NCBI RefSeq assembly: GCF_022965805.1
Contig: NC_133109.1
Location: forward strand, 5,247,869-5,311,868
Length of the DNA stretch: 64,000 nt
Direction of reading: 5' to 3'
DNA from: Primulina eburnea
Lineage: Eukaryota; Streptophyta; Magnoliopsida; Lamiales; Gesneriaceae
Part shown: positions 22,153 to 32,850 of the stretch, in pieces
How positions within the stretch are numbered: position 1 is the first letter of the stretch
Layout of the letters: the number at the start of each line of letters is the position of its first letter
Translations under genes and position numbers: made by a program
Notes under the pieces: generated by a model
Told to the model about the DNA's origin: nothing
The model's input: the letters and a program-made list of their open reading frames with translations, nothing else
Databases searched by the model: none

Positions 22153-22820
22153 CAGTATATCTGGGAAATAAAAATAAAAATCTAAAAAACTCAAAATTAT
22201 TGCAGGTAAAGAAAAAATAGATTTTATTTCATTTTTATCTGAAAAATAAATTCGATAATGAGAAGAAAAAACCCTAGGCGATGACTGTTTATGGTAGGCA
22301 CCCTTGACTTTGCCACCGCAAGCGACCAATGGACACAATTAGTAATATAAAAGGGTCAAGTGATTAGTGGATCCACTAATCACTTCCACTAATCATAAGT
22401 AATTAATAATTAATTAATTAAACATGTAAATAAATCAGCACTTTGTGTATTTACAAATATTAGAGTAATGACCTGCAAAAAATATAAAAGAAGGGATTTT
22501 TGTTTACTTTTGGTTATGATAATATCGCATATGTATTTTTAGTCATGTAAATTGCATATTTTTCTTTTCTATTTTTTTATAATTTTACAAATAATTTTTT
22601 AATTTTATTCTTGTAATCTGCATTTTTTTTTTTTTGTGAAAAAAACAAATTGATCATATAACTTGTATACAATTTCCAAATATTAGAATAATGATAAAAA
22701 AAAAAAAATAAACATAAAAGAATATAAGCCAACAAAAGTAATATTAGAAATAAAGTTCGCTGTTTAGAGCCCATTTTTTTTTGTTATTATGGGTTTTCTT
22801 TTTCCAGCTTGGCCGTACTA
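22153..22820. other. AT-rich intergenic spacer with a 28-bp perfect palindrome
   Basis: No gene is visible. Positions 22358-22385 form a perfect palindrome (AAGTGATTAGTGG, ATCC axis, CCACTAATCACTT), followed by a partial echo TTCCACTAATCAT. The remainder is poly-A/T-rich, with homopolymer runs around 22620 and 22690. Confidence 0.7.
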
Positions 22821-22875
22821 ATGGCGGATTTGAGCGCGGTTAAACGTGTACTCGTATGTATTTTAGTTTTTTTTT
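22775..22875 (+). pseudogene. Truncated NDPK exon 1 duplicate
   Basis: From TTTGTTATT and CCAGCTTGG to an ATG at 22821, the sequence parallels the 5' end of the NDPK gene at 45550-45640. The reading is MADLS...VLVCILV versus MADLS...VLVCLLV in the real gene. After about 50 coding bases it runs into a poly-T tract. No NDPK catalytic exons follow. I infer a fragment of a duplicated gene. Confidence 0.6.
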
Positions 22876-23011
22876 TTTTTGTTATGTGGTGGAGAATTTG
22901 TTATAATTGGATTCTTAAACTCAAAATGTCATCTATAATTTAAGATTTTAGTGTCAAATGAACTATAATCGACTGCTTATACCTATCATTTTAATTGAAC
23001 ACGTTTTTAAG

Positions 23012-23711
23012 ACATCTCCAAAATTGAACCAAAATGATATAAAAAGTCTTTCTTCTTCCAATGGAGGCTACACTATTTTGCCAAAATAGCATGGACCCAC
23101 TCCCATGCGCCAAATAATTTGGCGCAGGGGTTTGTTTCTTTTTTCTTTTCTTTTTAAATTTTTTTATTTGTATAATTTGGCGCAGGGATTTGTTTCTTTT
23201 TTCTTTTCTTTTTAAATTTTTTTATTTGTATTTATTATAAATATTTTATTAAAAATTATAAATATTATTTACATAATAATATAATATTTATTTTATTATT
23301 TTAATAATTTGAAATTTAATCATATAAATTAAAAAATAATAATTCTTGATTTTTAAAATATTTATTTATTTATGCTAATTATTATTAATTAAGGACTAAT
23401 TTGATTTAATGATTTATAATTTATATAATTTTAATAAAAATACAAAAAAAATTAATATAACAATGCAATTTATAAATAAATTGAAAAAGATAATCGAAAT
23501 ACAAATACAACTTGAAACACATAATTCAAATACAAATATAAAGATAAAGACTTGAAGTAAAAGGGGTCGGAGATAAAAAGAATATTTCGAAAATATTTTT
23601 TTAGTGTAAGATTTGAGGTAAATAGGTTGGAGATTAATCTTGTATTTGATGCAGAAATCGCATTATTTTAGTGTAAAATTTACACCAAAATAGATTTTGT
23701 GTTTGGAGATG
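23012..23711. mobile_element. Possible Tourist-like MITE or remnant
   Basis: The ends read CATCTCCAAA and TTTGGAGATG in inverted orientation, resembling the GAGCATCTCCAA ends of plant PIF/Harbinger MITEs. I found no clear 3-bp target duplication. Inside, a segment of about 60 bp (AATTTGGCGCAGGG plus a T-rich stretch, about 23114-23230) is duplicated in tandem. Confidence 0.35.
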
Positions 23712-24083
23712 ACTTTTGGAATTCTGAAAATAAATCTTTAAAAATAAGCTAATGACCCCACTTATTGTTTGAGCACGTGCCATTATTAATTAAATCTCAA
23801 TTTGTTCAATAAGTTGGGTAAATATATTTTATGCGATTAAAATTAAAAGAAGAGAGCAAATAATAAATAAACAAATATGCAATTATATTATATATCCTAG
23901 CTGTCACAGAAAACAACAGCCGCCCAAGAAAATGAAATGAAAAAGAAAAAAAAAAACAACAACAAACAAAAATGATTGAGAGATTCTTGCCTTATTCCTA
24001 GACATAATTACAAACAATGTTTCCCTAATCTCATATCCAAATGTTTATTCCTTAAATTGTAATTCTATAGACATTTTGATTTT

Positions 24084-25763
24084 TCAAGATGAATTTGCTA
24101 ACAATTTCTCCAAGACTAAAGCCTTGAGTTCCTCAGCTGAATGCTTGATTCTTGCGTCTCCGGGGGAATTTATTCCACACCTTCTCCTGAACTTTTCGAG
24201 AAATTGTTGGTAAGCCGGAACCAACTTGTTCGACAGGGACTGACGAATCTCATCCCTGAGCGGCGAATCGGGCACCGTCCAGGACGAATGTAAAGCCCCA
24301 ACATGTTCAAAAACATCATTGAAATCCTTCATCCTCTTCTTTAATGCAGTTCTAGATAGCCTAGAACTAATACACCAACGGGTAACATACAATCCCTTAT
24401 CATCAAAACAAGCCAAGAACTTGTTGGAAGTGTATGACTGATAACTGAGCATGGACTGCTTCTCTCTCTGACGCAACTTGTTTAGGTACAAGTCGCCGAT
24501 CATCTCGTGTAACTCATCGGATCCTTCGATTTTTTGGACTATGTGATGAATGTTGTTCATCATAAACAAATCCCCCAAAATGGGATCTTTGTATTTCTTG
24601 GACTTCCCCTCTAGATTCATCAGTAGAACCACGATGATCAAGATCAAATGGAGATCAAGAAACGTTCGAAAACCGAAATCCCCCAACTCCTCTTCAGGAA
24701 TGACCACATCGCCAAATCTCAATGAAGGGACTGTCTTGATCAAGTTTGTGAGCAGCTTCTTGTGGCTCACTAGGAGCTTGATTCGATCCATCACGTATTC
24801 CGTCAATCGATAAACATCCCCTTTGTCATCCGGAACTTTCAAAATCTCATTAAGAACAGCATTCTCAAAATCAATCATCATTCTTTTTACATCATTCTCA
24901 ATCTTCCGCACCGTGTCTGAGCAAACGTCTCGAATGCGTTTCCCTGGTTCGGAAGCAAAAAGGGCGTCACTGACCTCTAAAACAGAAAAAAATCCATCGT
25001 AAAGGCCGAAGACCGACACCATTCTCTCATAAGGCTGATTACTCAAACTCAGAGATTCTGCAAAACCAAACAGCCTAACTGCAAAATCTTGAACTGTTCC
25101 AACAAAACATTCATCTTTTGCGGTCCCAAGATTCTGAAATATCTCCTCACAAAAATTCTTCTCTCTTCGAAAGAAAAGCTCAACACAAATCTTGGAAACT
25201 TGAATCCAGAGGTCAACCTTTGCCTCCCAGTCAAGTTTTCTGCCTTTCCCCCCAGAACTCAGCTCCTCAAAACGAAGCCATTGAAGCTGAGACTCAAGAA
25301 ATTTCTTCCTCACACTGATATAAGCCTTAATACAATCTCCTAGATTCCCACCAATACTCATTCTTGCTGCTATATTCCTCAAATAACTAATCACTTTTTC
25401 ATTGGGTTTTTCATAGACTAAATAATCTTCAAACCTAATCCCACTAGCTGTGCTGTCGATCAATGAGCTGCTCCATTCCGTAACGGAGCTGGGGCCGGCT
25501 GTGTAATGGGCTTGCCGGCTCAAAACAGCTTGGAACTCGAGCTTGAGCCGAGCCATGGACTTGGCGAAATTCTCGTCAAATCCATTCATTTTAGGCGATT
25601 GCAGGATTTTGTCGACGGCAAGCATGTACTGCCTTATTTCTCGGTGGCTGGAGTTGAAGATCAGCTCATGAGCCGGCTTCGATTCCCATAAAGCTATCGT
25701 TTCAATGGCTAATTGTTGAGATATTGTTGCTCCCCCCATCAAGTTGCGCAGCCAAGTCGTCAT
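24084..25763 (-). CDS. EXO70 exocyst subunit
   Basis: EXO70 is a subunit of the exocyst, which tethers secretory vesicles to the plasma membrane. The family is greatly expanded in plants and most plant members are intronless, as here. I start at the ATG at 25763 (MTTWLRNLMGG), because the open frame further upstream has only a TTG. The product is 559 residues; typical plant EXO70s have about 600-700, so the N-terminal rod is short. The EXO70 C-terminal domain covers residues about 185-545 (LFGFAESLSLSNQPYERMVSVFGLYDGF, FMMNNIHHIVQKIEGSDEL, LKKRMKDFNDVFEH, LRDEIRQSLSNKLVPAYQQFLEKF). The frame is unbroken and ends KALVLEKLLANSS. Clade assignment (E, G, H and so on) needs a tree. Confidence 0.93.
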   Translation of the reverse strand: MTTWLRNLMGGATISQQLAIETIALWESKPAHELIFNSSHREIRQYMLAVDKILQSPKMNGFDENFAKSMARLKLEFQAVLSRQAHYTAGPSSVTEWSSSLIDSTASGIRFEDYLVYEKPNEKVISYLRNIAARMSIGGNLGDCIKAYISVRKKFLESQLQWLRFEELSSGGKGRKLDWEAKVDLWIQVSKICVELFFRREKNFCEEIFQNLGTAKDECFVGTVQDFAVRLFGFAESLSLSNQPYERMVSVFGLYDGFFSVLEVSDALFASEPGKRIRDVCSDTVRKIENDVKRMMIDFENAVLNEILKVPDDKGDVYRLTEYVMDRIKLLVSHKKLLTNLIKTVPSLRFGDVVIPEEELGDFGFRTFLDLHLILIIVVLLMNLEGKSKKYKDPILGDLFMMNNIHHIVQKIEGSDELHEMIGDLYLNKLRQREKQSMLSYQSYTSNKFLACFDDKGLYVTRWCISSRLSRTALKKRMKDFNDVFEHVGALHSSWTVPDSPLRDEIRQSLSNKLVPAYQQFLEKFRRRCGINSPGDARIKHSAEELKALVLEKLLANSS

Positions 25764-26379
25764 TTTTTTCCGGGCGTAGACAAAAACCAAGAAGATGAAT
25801 TCATTTATAGGAGTTTTTTCGATAATTGATGTTTGAATTTTCGAACTTTCTGTTTCTTGGTAATTTCATCCATTCCGTATTATTTTTGTTTTTGTCAGGC
25901 CACGAAATTTTTTTTCCGAAGCATGATAATTTGACCACCACAAAAAATGTTGTGTGACGATTTCATGTGTTAATTTTTTTAGACATATTTTATTTTGATC
26001 ATTTATTAAAAAAATTATTATTTTTTATATCAAAAATATTATTTGTTATAGTAAATATAGACAGAGTTGATCTCTCTCATAGATAAACCGTCTCAAAAAA
26101 ACTTACTATAATTAATGTTAATTTTTTTAATTAACTAATTTTCCGTTTTTTTTTTTTTGTAATTTCAATTTAAAAATTTGATAATTTTTATTTTAAAAAA
26201 AAAACTACTTCATTCTCGATTACACGAGAACCCACACTAGTATCATATGTAGAGATGTTCGACGCGTTTGAGAGACATGTACTGCTACAACACGAATTAA
26301 ACACGCTTGCTGAAGATTGACTTGGCTGGCAAGGGAAAAAAAAATCTTATTTTATGTAGGTTCTTTTTTTATCATTTTG

Positions 26380-26443
<64 letters not shown>

Positions 26444-26700
26444 ACCTGTCATTGTTTAGCAGAACAATTCCTCCTCTTCTTAAAATATATGAATGATATT
26501 TTATAATAATTATAGGGGCTGGATTGGGTTGGGGACAAATAAATCACCAAAAATACCAAATCGTTGATTATTCTACATCATTTTTCTATTATATATTATT
26601 GTCTAACATATTTAAAAAAATATTCATTGATTTTTGTATATTTTTATATGATGAATTGAATATATTAATGATATATAAATTAATGATAAATATATAAAAT
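25764..26700. other. EXO70 5' flank and AT-rich spacer
   Basis: This is probably the EXO70 promoter region (read on the minus strand). It contains a fragment resembling the GAGACGGTCTCAC MITE (26041-26108) and the AT microsatellite. No other gene is visible. Confidence 0.5.
26382..26441. repeat. (AT)n microsatellite
   Basis: About 30 uninterrupted AT units. Such tracts are highly length-variable. Confidence 0.95.
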
Positions 26701-26719
26701 ATACTTTTTTTCAAAAATA

Positions 26720-28140
26720 TTGTCAACATTGGAGGCAGTCCGGAATATATTCAACTGGATCTTGAGCATCATACATGTTCATCAGATGGATAAATTGATT
26801 GTCACTTGATTCAGATGTCATTGATTTATCAGATTTAGAATCTGAGCATCCAATATTTTTATAAAGATCTTTTTTCATTTATTCAATGTATACATCAATC
26901 AATTTTTCTTTGGAATATATTTCAGAATATTTATGAGTGAGGATCTTGAAATGACTCCAAGATTCTTTTTCATTTTCTTATTGTATTGCATAATCTTTTT
27001 GATACGACAAAATTTTTTCTTCCATTTGTTGAAGAGTTTCAGGACCATAAGGTTTTCATGTTTAACAGGATCATCTCTTTTTCATTTTCTTATTGTATTG
27101 CATATCTTTTGATACGACAAAATTTTTTCTTCCATTTGTTGAAGAAATTTCAGGACCATAAGGTTTTCATGTTTCAGGATCATCTCTTAATAATTTTTCC
27201 CAAAAATTTATAGAACTAACCCTCTATATGCAGGGAATTCCTTCATCAGCCTGTGACAAAATTCAAGACTTCAGTCTCCATATCCATGAATTCCAAATTC
27301 CATAAAAAAAAAAATAGACATAAAGGTCATTTCCATCAAGTCCAAGATTCGGAAAATAATTTTTTAATAGTTGGAGAATCATTTAATCAAGTATTCATTG
27401 GTTTTATAAAAACTTCTGGCAAATTTTTGCTGATGGTCCTAATATTTTCACCAAGTCATAAACCATTTAGGAATTGGATAATAAAAAACATTTTACATAT
27501 TTTCAAAAACCAAGTATTTTTCTTTTTTCATTTTCATATAATAGAGTTTTATTAAAACTCTCAATATAATCTCAAAAATTGAATTTAAATTCATTTGATG
27601 ATTCTGGAAATAATTTTTTTTTCTACTAATGGATATATTCCTCATTCTTCTATAGAAATAATTAGTTTTCTTTATTATAAATTTTGAGAAGTTATAACTT
27701 CCTTTCTGTTGAGTATTACTGTAAAAGTGAGTTATTTCAATACTTTTAGTGGATAATAGAAGATTTTCATACAATCCTCTTTGTTTATGAGAACAATATA
27801 TATATGATTTATTGGTTAAATATCTTTTCATGATAGTTCATGGAGTTTTTTCTCATTGGAAATCTTTTTCATTCTATAAGAAGTATGAGAACACGATATT
27901 TAGTCTATGTGTATAGAGCTGAATCATTTTCTTCTTCTTTAATACTATTAGCATATGATGCTGAAGATATTTTTCTATTTATTTTTCAAAAATTATTGAA
28001 ATTTCTTATATAAATGATTATCAGTATCCATATTAGTGGAATACTATTTTTTTTTACTTTAGTAACTTTGTCACTGTTTACTTTCATAAAGAATTGTACT
28101 ATTTAACTATTTTCTTTTATAAATCATTTTATATTTTTAG
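26720..28140 (-). pseudogene. Decayed AT-rich coding-like block, possibly pararetrovirus-related
   Basis: Broken minus-strand readings suggest an old coding sequence, but no frame is long and I cannot assign a domain firmly. The reason to suspect an endogenous pararetrovirus is its position beside the promoter-like segment at 28170-28290 and its composition like 38255-40440. A segment of about 105 bp (GATACGACAAAATTTTTTCT...AGGTTTTCATGTTT) occurs twice in tandem, near 27000-27065 and 27108-27175. The call is weak. Confidence 0.3.
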
Positions 28141-28169
28141 TTAGAACCTGGAGTTTCATATTCGGCTCT

Positions 28170-28290
28170 TCCTTCTATATATAAGATAGATCTTGCCATT
28201 AGTTGGGCATGGTCGAGTTTGCTTCCCTCTATTCCTTCTCTGTAAACAACCTCTCTTAAGAAATAATAAACGCTTCAAACTCTTGATACA
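28170..28290 (+). promoter_or_regulatory. Promoter-like segment with TATA box and poly-A signal
   Basis: A TATA-like CTATATATAAGATAG near 28176 is followed about 90 bp downstream by AAATAATAAACGC, an AATAAA-like signal. A strong TATA box with a closely downstream poly-A signal is the arrangement of pararetroviral pregenomic RNA promoters, and degenerate virus-like sequence follows on the plus strand. The inference is tentative. Confidence 0.35.
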
Positions 28291-28479
28291 AACTTGTAAG
28301 TATATATATTGTTTTATTTATTGTTTATAATTTTTACATTTCATAAATTCGCCTGAATGACATGCTAAATCATTCGTACTAAATCGTTACCTTAATATGA
28401 CATGATTTATATTTATTTGTAACTTGGAATTTTAATGAGATGATAAAAGATTTATTTGAGTTTTGGTGAACATTATATT

Positions 28480-28705
28480 AATCATTATTCTAAGATTTAA
28501 ATACCTCATTTTCTTATCTCGATTTTAATCCAAGACCCAGATGGTATCATAGATATATTGAATGAAAAGAAATTGAATTTCCAGAAAATCGGATAATTAA
28601 ACAAGTTTTTCCTAGAATCCTATAATAAATAGAGATTTACAGCAAGTTATACAAAATAACGAATGACATGTTCAAATACAGTTCAATAATGAACAAAGAA
28701 GATTA
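28480..28705 (+). pseudogene. Left part of an endogenous pararetrovirus-like sequence
   Basis: This plus-strand, AT-rich, stop-ridden block was continuous with 38255 onward before the TRIM inserted at TTACC (28706-28710 and 38250-38254). It probably belongs to the upstream (movement-protein side) part of the same polyprotein, but the remaining similarity is too weak to be sure. Confidence 0.35.
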
Positions 28706-28878
28706 TTACCTGTTGGGTGCAATAATTGTCCCTGTTTGGTAGAGCGATCGAACCGTGGTGCTTGAGTTATTGTGCGGTTTAAAATATTTGAGTTGCACCA
28801 TTACCATTAGTTATAGCTATTGGTAAAGCGGTAAGCACTCGGTCCTACAATTGGTATCAGAGCAAAAGTCACGGGTTC

Positions 28879-29794
28879 TGATATGAATCTTGACACGAAT
28901 AAATAGCAAACACGATTAAAAATAAATCGCACCCTCTATTCAATTACGATATTAAGATTCGTGTGTTTTTCCCGATCTTTTGAATCAAGTATTGTGTGAT
29001 ATTCACCTCTAAACTAGCAAGAGTTTAGCAACAAATAAACACGAAGATAAACAATCGAAAACTATACGAACCTTCGAAGAACTTGGCCTACGACAATCCG
29101 CACAAGCAACGATCGACAAACGCCACAAAGTTAAAAACTTTGATAAGTTTGATTTGATTTGACAAAGCTTGGCTTTGAAAAGTTGAGAGAAAATTCTCAA
29201 AAGTTTTGATAACTCCAAAATATTATGTGTATTGTGTTCAAAATTCGTCCAAGATATAGTCTAGATATCAAAGATACCAAAAATCTAGTTCCCTAGCAAA
29301 GTAAAACTCTAAAGAAGGAAACAAAATCGCGCAGAAAACAACGGACACGGACCTCGGGCAGACCTCCGTGTCTGGGTCCGTGTACATACTGTACTAATCT
29401 TCATCCGGAATCAAGGGACACGGACCCCGTGCTCACCTCCGTGTACGGGTCCGTGTAGGCACTGTATTCGCCAACTTCAAAGGGCACGGACCCCGTGCCT
29501 GGGTCCGTCTCCAGGTCCGTGGAGCCACTGTAAAAACCCTTCCCAGCTTTTGAAGGACACGGACCCCGTGTGCAGGTCCGTGTACTGGTCCGTCCAGACT
29601 CGGTCAGCAACACCAATGTTTGAACGACTTTCCGTTGGCCTCCAAACGTACTCCCATGCATCACGACCTCTTCAGGCTTACTCATGACTCCTTGTAGCGC
29701 CTCCTTGAACCTCTTTAGTCGACCCCTCGTGATTGGTCCCTCCGGCAACTGCAAAGGATCCCATGCTTTCCTTGGGACGTCCACGTTCGCATCA
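28879..29794 (-). repeat. 3' LTR of the gypsy element, containing the pol 3' end
   Basis: TG...CA ends, 916 bp. Pol enters the LTR at 29794 and stops at 29401, so about 130 codons are LTR-encoded. Positions 29340-29610 hold the ACACGGACC / GGTCCGTGT hairpin array in units of about 80 bp with CACTGTA spacers. Confidence 0.9.
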
Positions 29795-32700
29795 TCCTCC
29801 CCTTCTTGAAAAGGATTTGTCCTCAAATCTCGCTCGTCACCTACATCAAACAACGACAAGTCACTAACATTAAAAGTAGAGCTAACATTATACACACCCG
29901 GCAAGTCGAGTTTGTAGGCATTGTCATTGATCCTCTCAAGAACTTGGAACGGTCCATCGCCCCTAGGTAATAGCTTTGAGCGTCGCTTCTCCGGAAACCT
30001 CTCCTTCCTCAAGTGTAGCCACACCCAATCACCCTTCTCGAATACCACCTTCTTTTTCCCCTTGTTAGCTTGCTTGACATATTGCTCATTCTTCTTCTCA
30101 ATGTTGGCTTTGGCCTTTTCATGCAACCCCCTAACAAATTCAGCCTTCTTTTTGACATCCATGTTTAACCTTTCACTCACAGGTAAAGACATCAAATCCA
30201 ACGGAGTCAAAGGATTAAAACCGTATACAATTTCAAATGGTGAATAGTTAGTAGTAGAATGCACACAACGATTATAAGCAAACTCAACAAATGGCAAGCA
30301 ATTCTCCCAATTCTTTAAGTTCTTCTTGAGAATAGCACGTAATAAAGTTCCTAACGTCCTATTAACTACCTCAGTTTGACCATCAGTCTGAGGATGACTA
30401 GTCGTAGAAAACAGTAATTTAGTGCCAAGTTTAGCCCACAGTGTTTTCCAGAAATAACTTAGGAATTTAACATCACGGTCTGACACAATGGTCCTAGGCA
30501 TGCCATGCAGCCTAACGACTTCTCTAAAGAATAGGTCCGCAATGTTAGATGCATCATCCGTCTTGTGACAAGCAATAAAGTGTGCCATTTTAGAAAACCT
30601 ATCTACAACCACAAATATAGAGTCCCTCCCCTTCTTTGTCCTAGGTAACCCCAAAACAAAGTCCATAGAGATATCAACCCAAGGTTCACTAGGGACGGGA
30701 AGTGGTGTATATAATCCATGTGGTAGTGTCCTAGACTTAGCTTGTCTACAAGTTATGCACTTCTCACAAATACGCTCAACATCACGCTTCATGTGTAGCC
30801 AATAAAAATGTTCATGCAATGCACTTAAAGTCTTAGCCACCCCAAAGTGTCCCATTAGGCCACCCCCATGTGCTTCCCTAACAAGTAATTCACGAATTGA
30901 TGACTTGGGAATGCACAATCTATCCTCTCTAAACAAGAAACCTTTATGCAAGTAAAATTTATCATGTGGACCATGCATACAAGTTTCAAACACTTCCTTA
31001 AAATCATCATCTAGCACATACAACTCTCTAACAAGTTCAAACCCCAATATTTTAGATTCTAAAGTAGAGAAAAGTACATACCTCCGGGATAGTGCGTCGG
31101 CCACTACATTTTCATTACCTTGCTTATACTTGATCATGTAGGGGAACGTCTCTATGAACGCCACCCACTTGGCATGCCGCTTGTTCAGCTTTTGTTGGCC
31201 CTTAAGGTGCTTTAGAAACTCATGATCCGTATGAATCACAAACTCTTTAGGCCTCAAGTAGTGCTGCCACGTCTCAAGAGTCCTCACAAGTGCATAGAAC
31301 TCCTTGTCATACGTGGGGTAGTTCAGCGCTGCCCCATTGAGCTTCTCACTAAAGTACGCCACCGGCCTTCCTCCTTGCATCAACACTCCACCAATACCTA
31401 CACATGAAGCATCACATTCAATTTCAAAGGTGTTAGCAAAATCAGGTAAAACAAGTAAAGGAGCATTAATTAATTTTTGCTTGATAAGGTTAAAGGACTT
31501 CTCTTGCTCCTCGCCCCAAGAAAATGGAGCGTTTTTCTTGATTACCGCCGTCATCGGTGCCGCCAATGTGCTAAAATCCTTGACAAACCTCCTATAGAAG
31601 CTCGCAAGACCATGAAAGCTTCGGACTTGACCAATAGTAGTAGGCGTTGGCCAATCTCGAATAGCACTTACCTTGTCTTCATCCACTTTTATCCCTTGTG
31701 AACTCACAACGAAACCAAGAAACACAAGTTTGTTTGTACAAAAATCACACTTCTTTAAGTTAGCATACAAATTTTCAGCCCTTAATGTGATTAGCACAAG
31801 TTTCAAGTGTTTAACATGCTCTTCAAGATTCTTGCTATACACTAGGATATCATCAAAGTAAACCACAACAAATTTACCTATATGTGCACGCAAGACATGA
31901 TTCATCAACCTCATAAAGGTGCTAGGTGCATTAGTTAAACCAAAAGGCATAACCATCCACTCATACAACCCATATTTAGTTTTGAAAGCAGTTTTCCACT
32001 CATCACCTTCTCTCATCCTAATTTGGTGATACCCACTCCTCAAATCAATCTTACTAAAAATGCAAGACCCATGCAATTCATCTAACATATCATCTAGTCT
32101 AGGTATGGGATGCCTATACTTAATGGTTATGTTATTGATTGCCCTACAGTCGACACACATACGCCATGAGCCATCTTTCTTAGGGACTAGCAAAACAGGC
32201 ACCGCACAAGGTGACATGGACTCACGCACATAACCTTTATCTAATAACTCACTTACCTGCCTTTGTAGTTCCTTAGTCTCCTCCGGATTGCTCCTATAAG
32301 CTGGACGGTTCGGCAAGGCACTCCCGGGCACCAAATCAATTTGGTGCTCAATTCCCCTCAATGGTGGTAAGCCTTGAGGTAGCTCCTCCGGAAATACATC
32401 GTCAAATTCCTGCAATAGTGAAACAACAATGCTCGGAAGGGATCCGGCTATATCACTTGTGTTAAGGAGGATCTCCTTGTAAAGAATTAACACAAGTGGT
32501 TCATGTGTGTGCAACAAGTGTTTTATCTCACCTTTTTGGGCCATATAAGAATTCTTTTTGGCCTCTTTCCTCTCCTTTTCTTTTCCCTCATTTTCTTTCC
32601 TCTCTTTTTTTGTTTTTGTGTCTATCTCACTCTTTTGATCACTCTTTTTTTCAGCCACTTCATTTTTGTTTTCAAAGGCCATCTCACTTTTTATTTCACT

Positions 32701-32850
32701 CTTTTTTTCGGCCTCATCTCTCTTTTTCTTATTCAAGTGGTCCTCCAATACTTTCTTTGGGGACAATGGAAGTAAGACAACAGTTTCTTTTTTCAAGACA
32801 AACGAGTACTTATTTTTGAACCCATCGTGAGTCACTCGCCTATCAAATTG
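29401..32850 (-). CDS. Gypsy Pol (RT, RNase H, integrase), separated from Gag by a TGA
   Basis: This enzyme part copies and integrates the element. Residues are counted from 32835. A charged Lys/Glu-rich spacer (about 15-95) precedes the RT. The RT active site YFDDILVYS is near residue 325. RNase H follows ([27 protein letters not shown], near 475). Integrase has its HHCC zinc site (H..GH..V.KT...C..C, about 655-700), catalytic Asp in SMDF and VSDRD, and Glu in QTEVVNRT (about 720, 785, 822). The C-terminal [28 protein letters not shown] block is present. I see no clear classical chromodomain. There is no ATG near the start; it continues the gag frame after the stop at 32851. Confidence 0.9.
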   Translation of the reverse strand, partial: QFDRRVTHDGFKNKYSFVLKKETVVLLPLSPKKVLEDHLNKKKRDEAEKKSEIKSEMAFENKNEVAEKKSDQKSEIDTKTKKERKENEGKEKERKEAKKNSYMAQKGEIKHLLHTHEPLVLILYKEILLNTSDIAGSLPSIVVSLLQEFDDVFPEELPQGLPPLRGIEHQIDLVPGSALPNRPAYRSNPEETKELQRQVSELLDKGYVRESMSPCAVPVLLVPKKDGSWRMCVDCRAINNITIKYRHPIPRLDDMLDELHGSCIFSKIDLRSGYHQIRMREGDEWKTAFKTKYGLYEWMVMPFGLTNAPSTFMRLMNHVLRAHIGKFVVVYFDDILVYSKNLEEHVKHLKLVLITLRAENLYANLKKCDFCTNKLVFLGFVVSSQGIKVDEDKVSAIRDWPTPTTIGQVRSFHGLASFYRRFVKDFSTLAAPMTAVIKKNAPFSWGEEQEKSFNLIKQKLINAPLLVLPDFANTFEIECDASCVGIGGVLMQGGRPVAYFSEKLNGAALNYPTYDKEFYALVRTLETWQHYLRPKEFVIHTDHEFLKHLKGQQKLNKRHAKWVAFIETFPYMIKYKQGNENVVADALSRRYVLFSTLESKILGFELVRELYVLDDDFKEVFETCMHGPHDKFYLHKGFLFREDRLCIPKSSIRELLVREAHGGGLMGHFGVAKTLSALHEHFYWLHMKRDVERICEKCITCRQAKSRTLPHGLYTPLPVPSEPWVDISMDFVLGLPRTKKGRDSIFVVVDRFSKMAHFIACHKTDDASNIADLFFREVVRLHGMPRTIVSDRDVKFLSYFWKTLWAKLGTKLLFSTTSHPQTDGQTEVVNRTLGTLLRAILKKNLKNWENCLPFVEFAYNRCVHSTTNYSPFEIVYGFNPLTPLDLMSLPVSERLNMDVKKKAEFVRGLHEKAKANIEKKNEQYVKQANKGKKKVVFEKGDWVWLHLRKERFPEKRRSKLLPRGDGPFQVLERINDNAYKLDLPGVYNVSSTFNVSDLSLFDVGDERDLRTNPFQEGEDDANVDVPRKAWDPLQLPEGPITRGRLKRFKEALQGVMSKPEEVVMHGSTFGGQRKVVQTLVLLTESGRTSTRTCTRGPCPSKAGKGFYSGSTDLETDPGTGSVPFEVGEYSAYTDPYTEVSTGSVSLDSG

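Noticed and set aside
25764..25790. N-terminal extension of EXO70 (VFVYARKK)
   Set aside because: The extension would need a TTG start; the first ATG at 25763 gives MTTWLRN and a full EXO70 domain.
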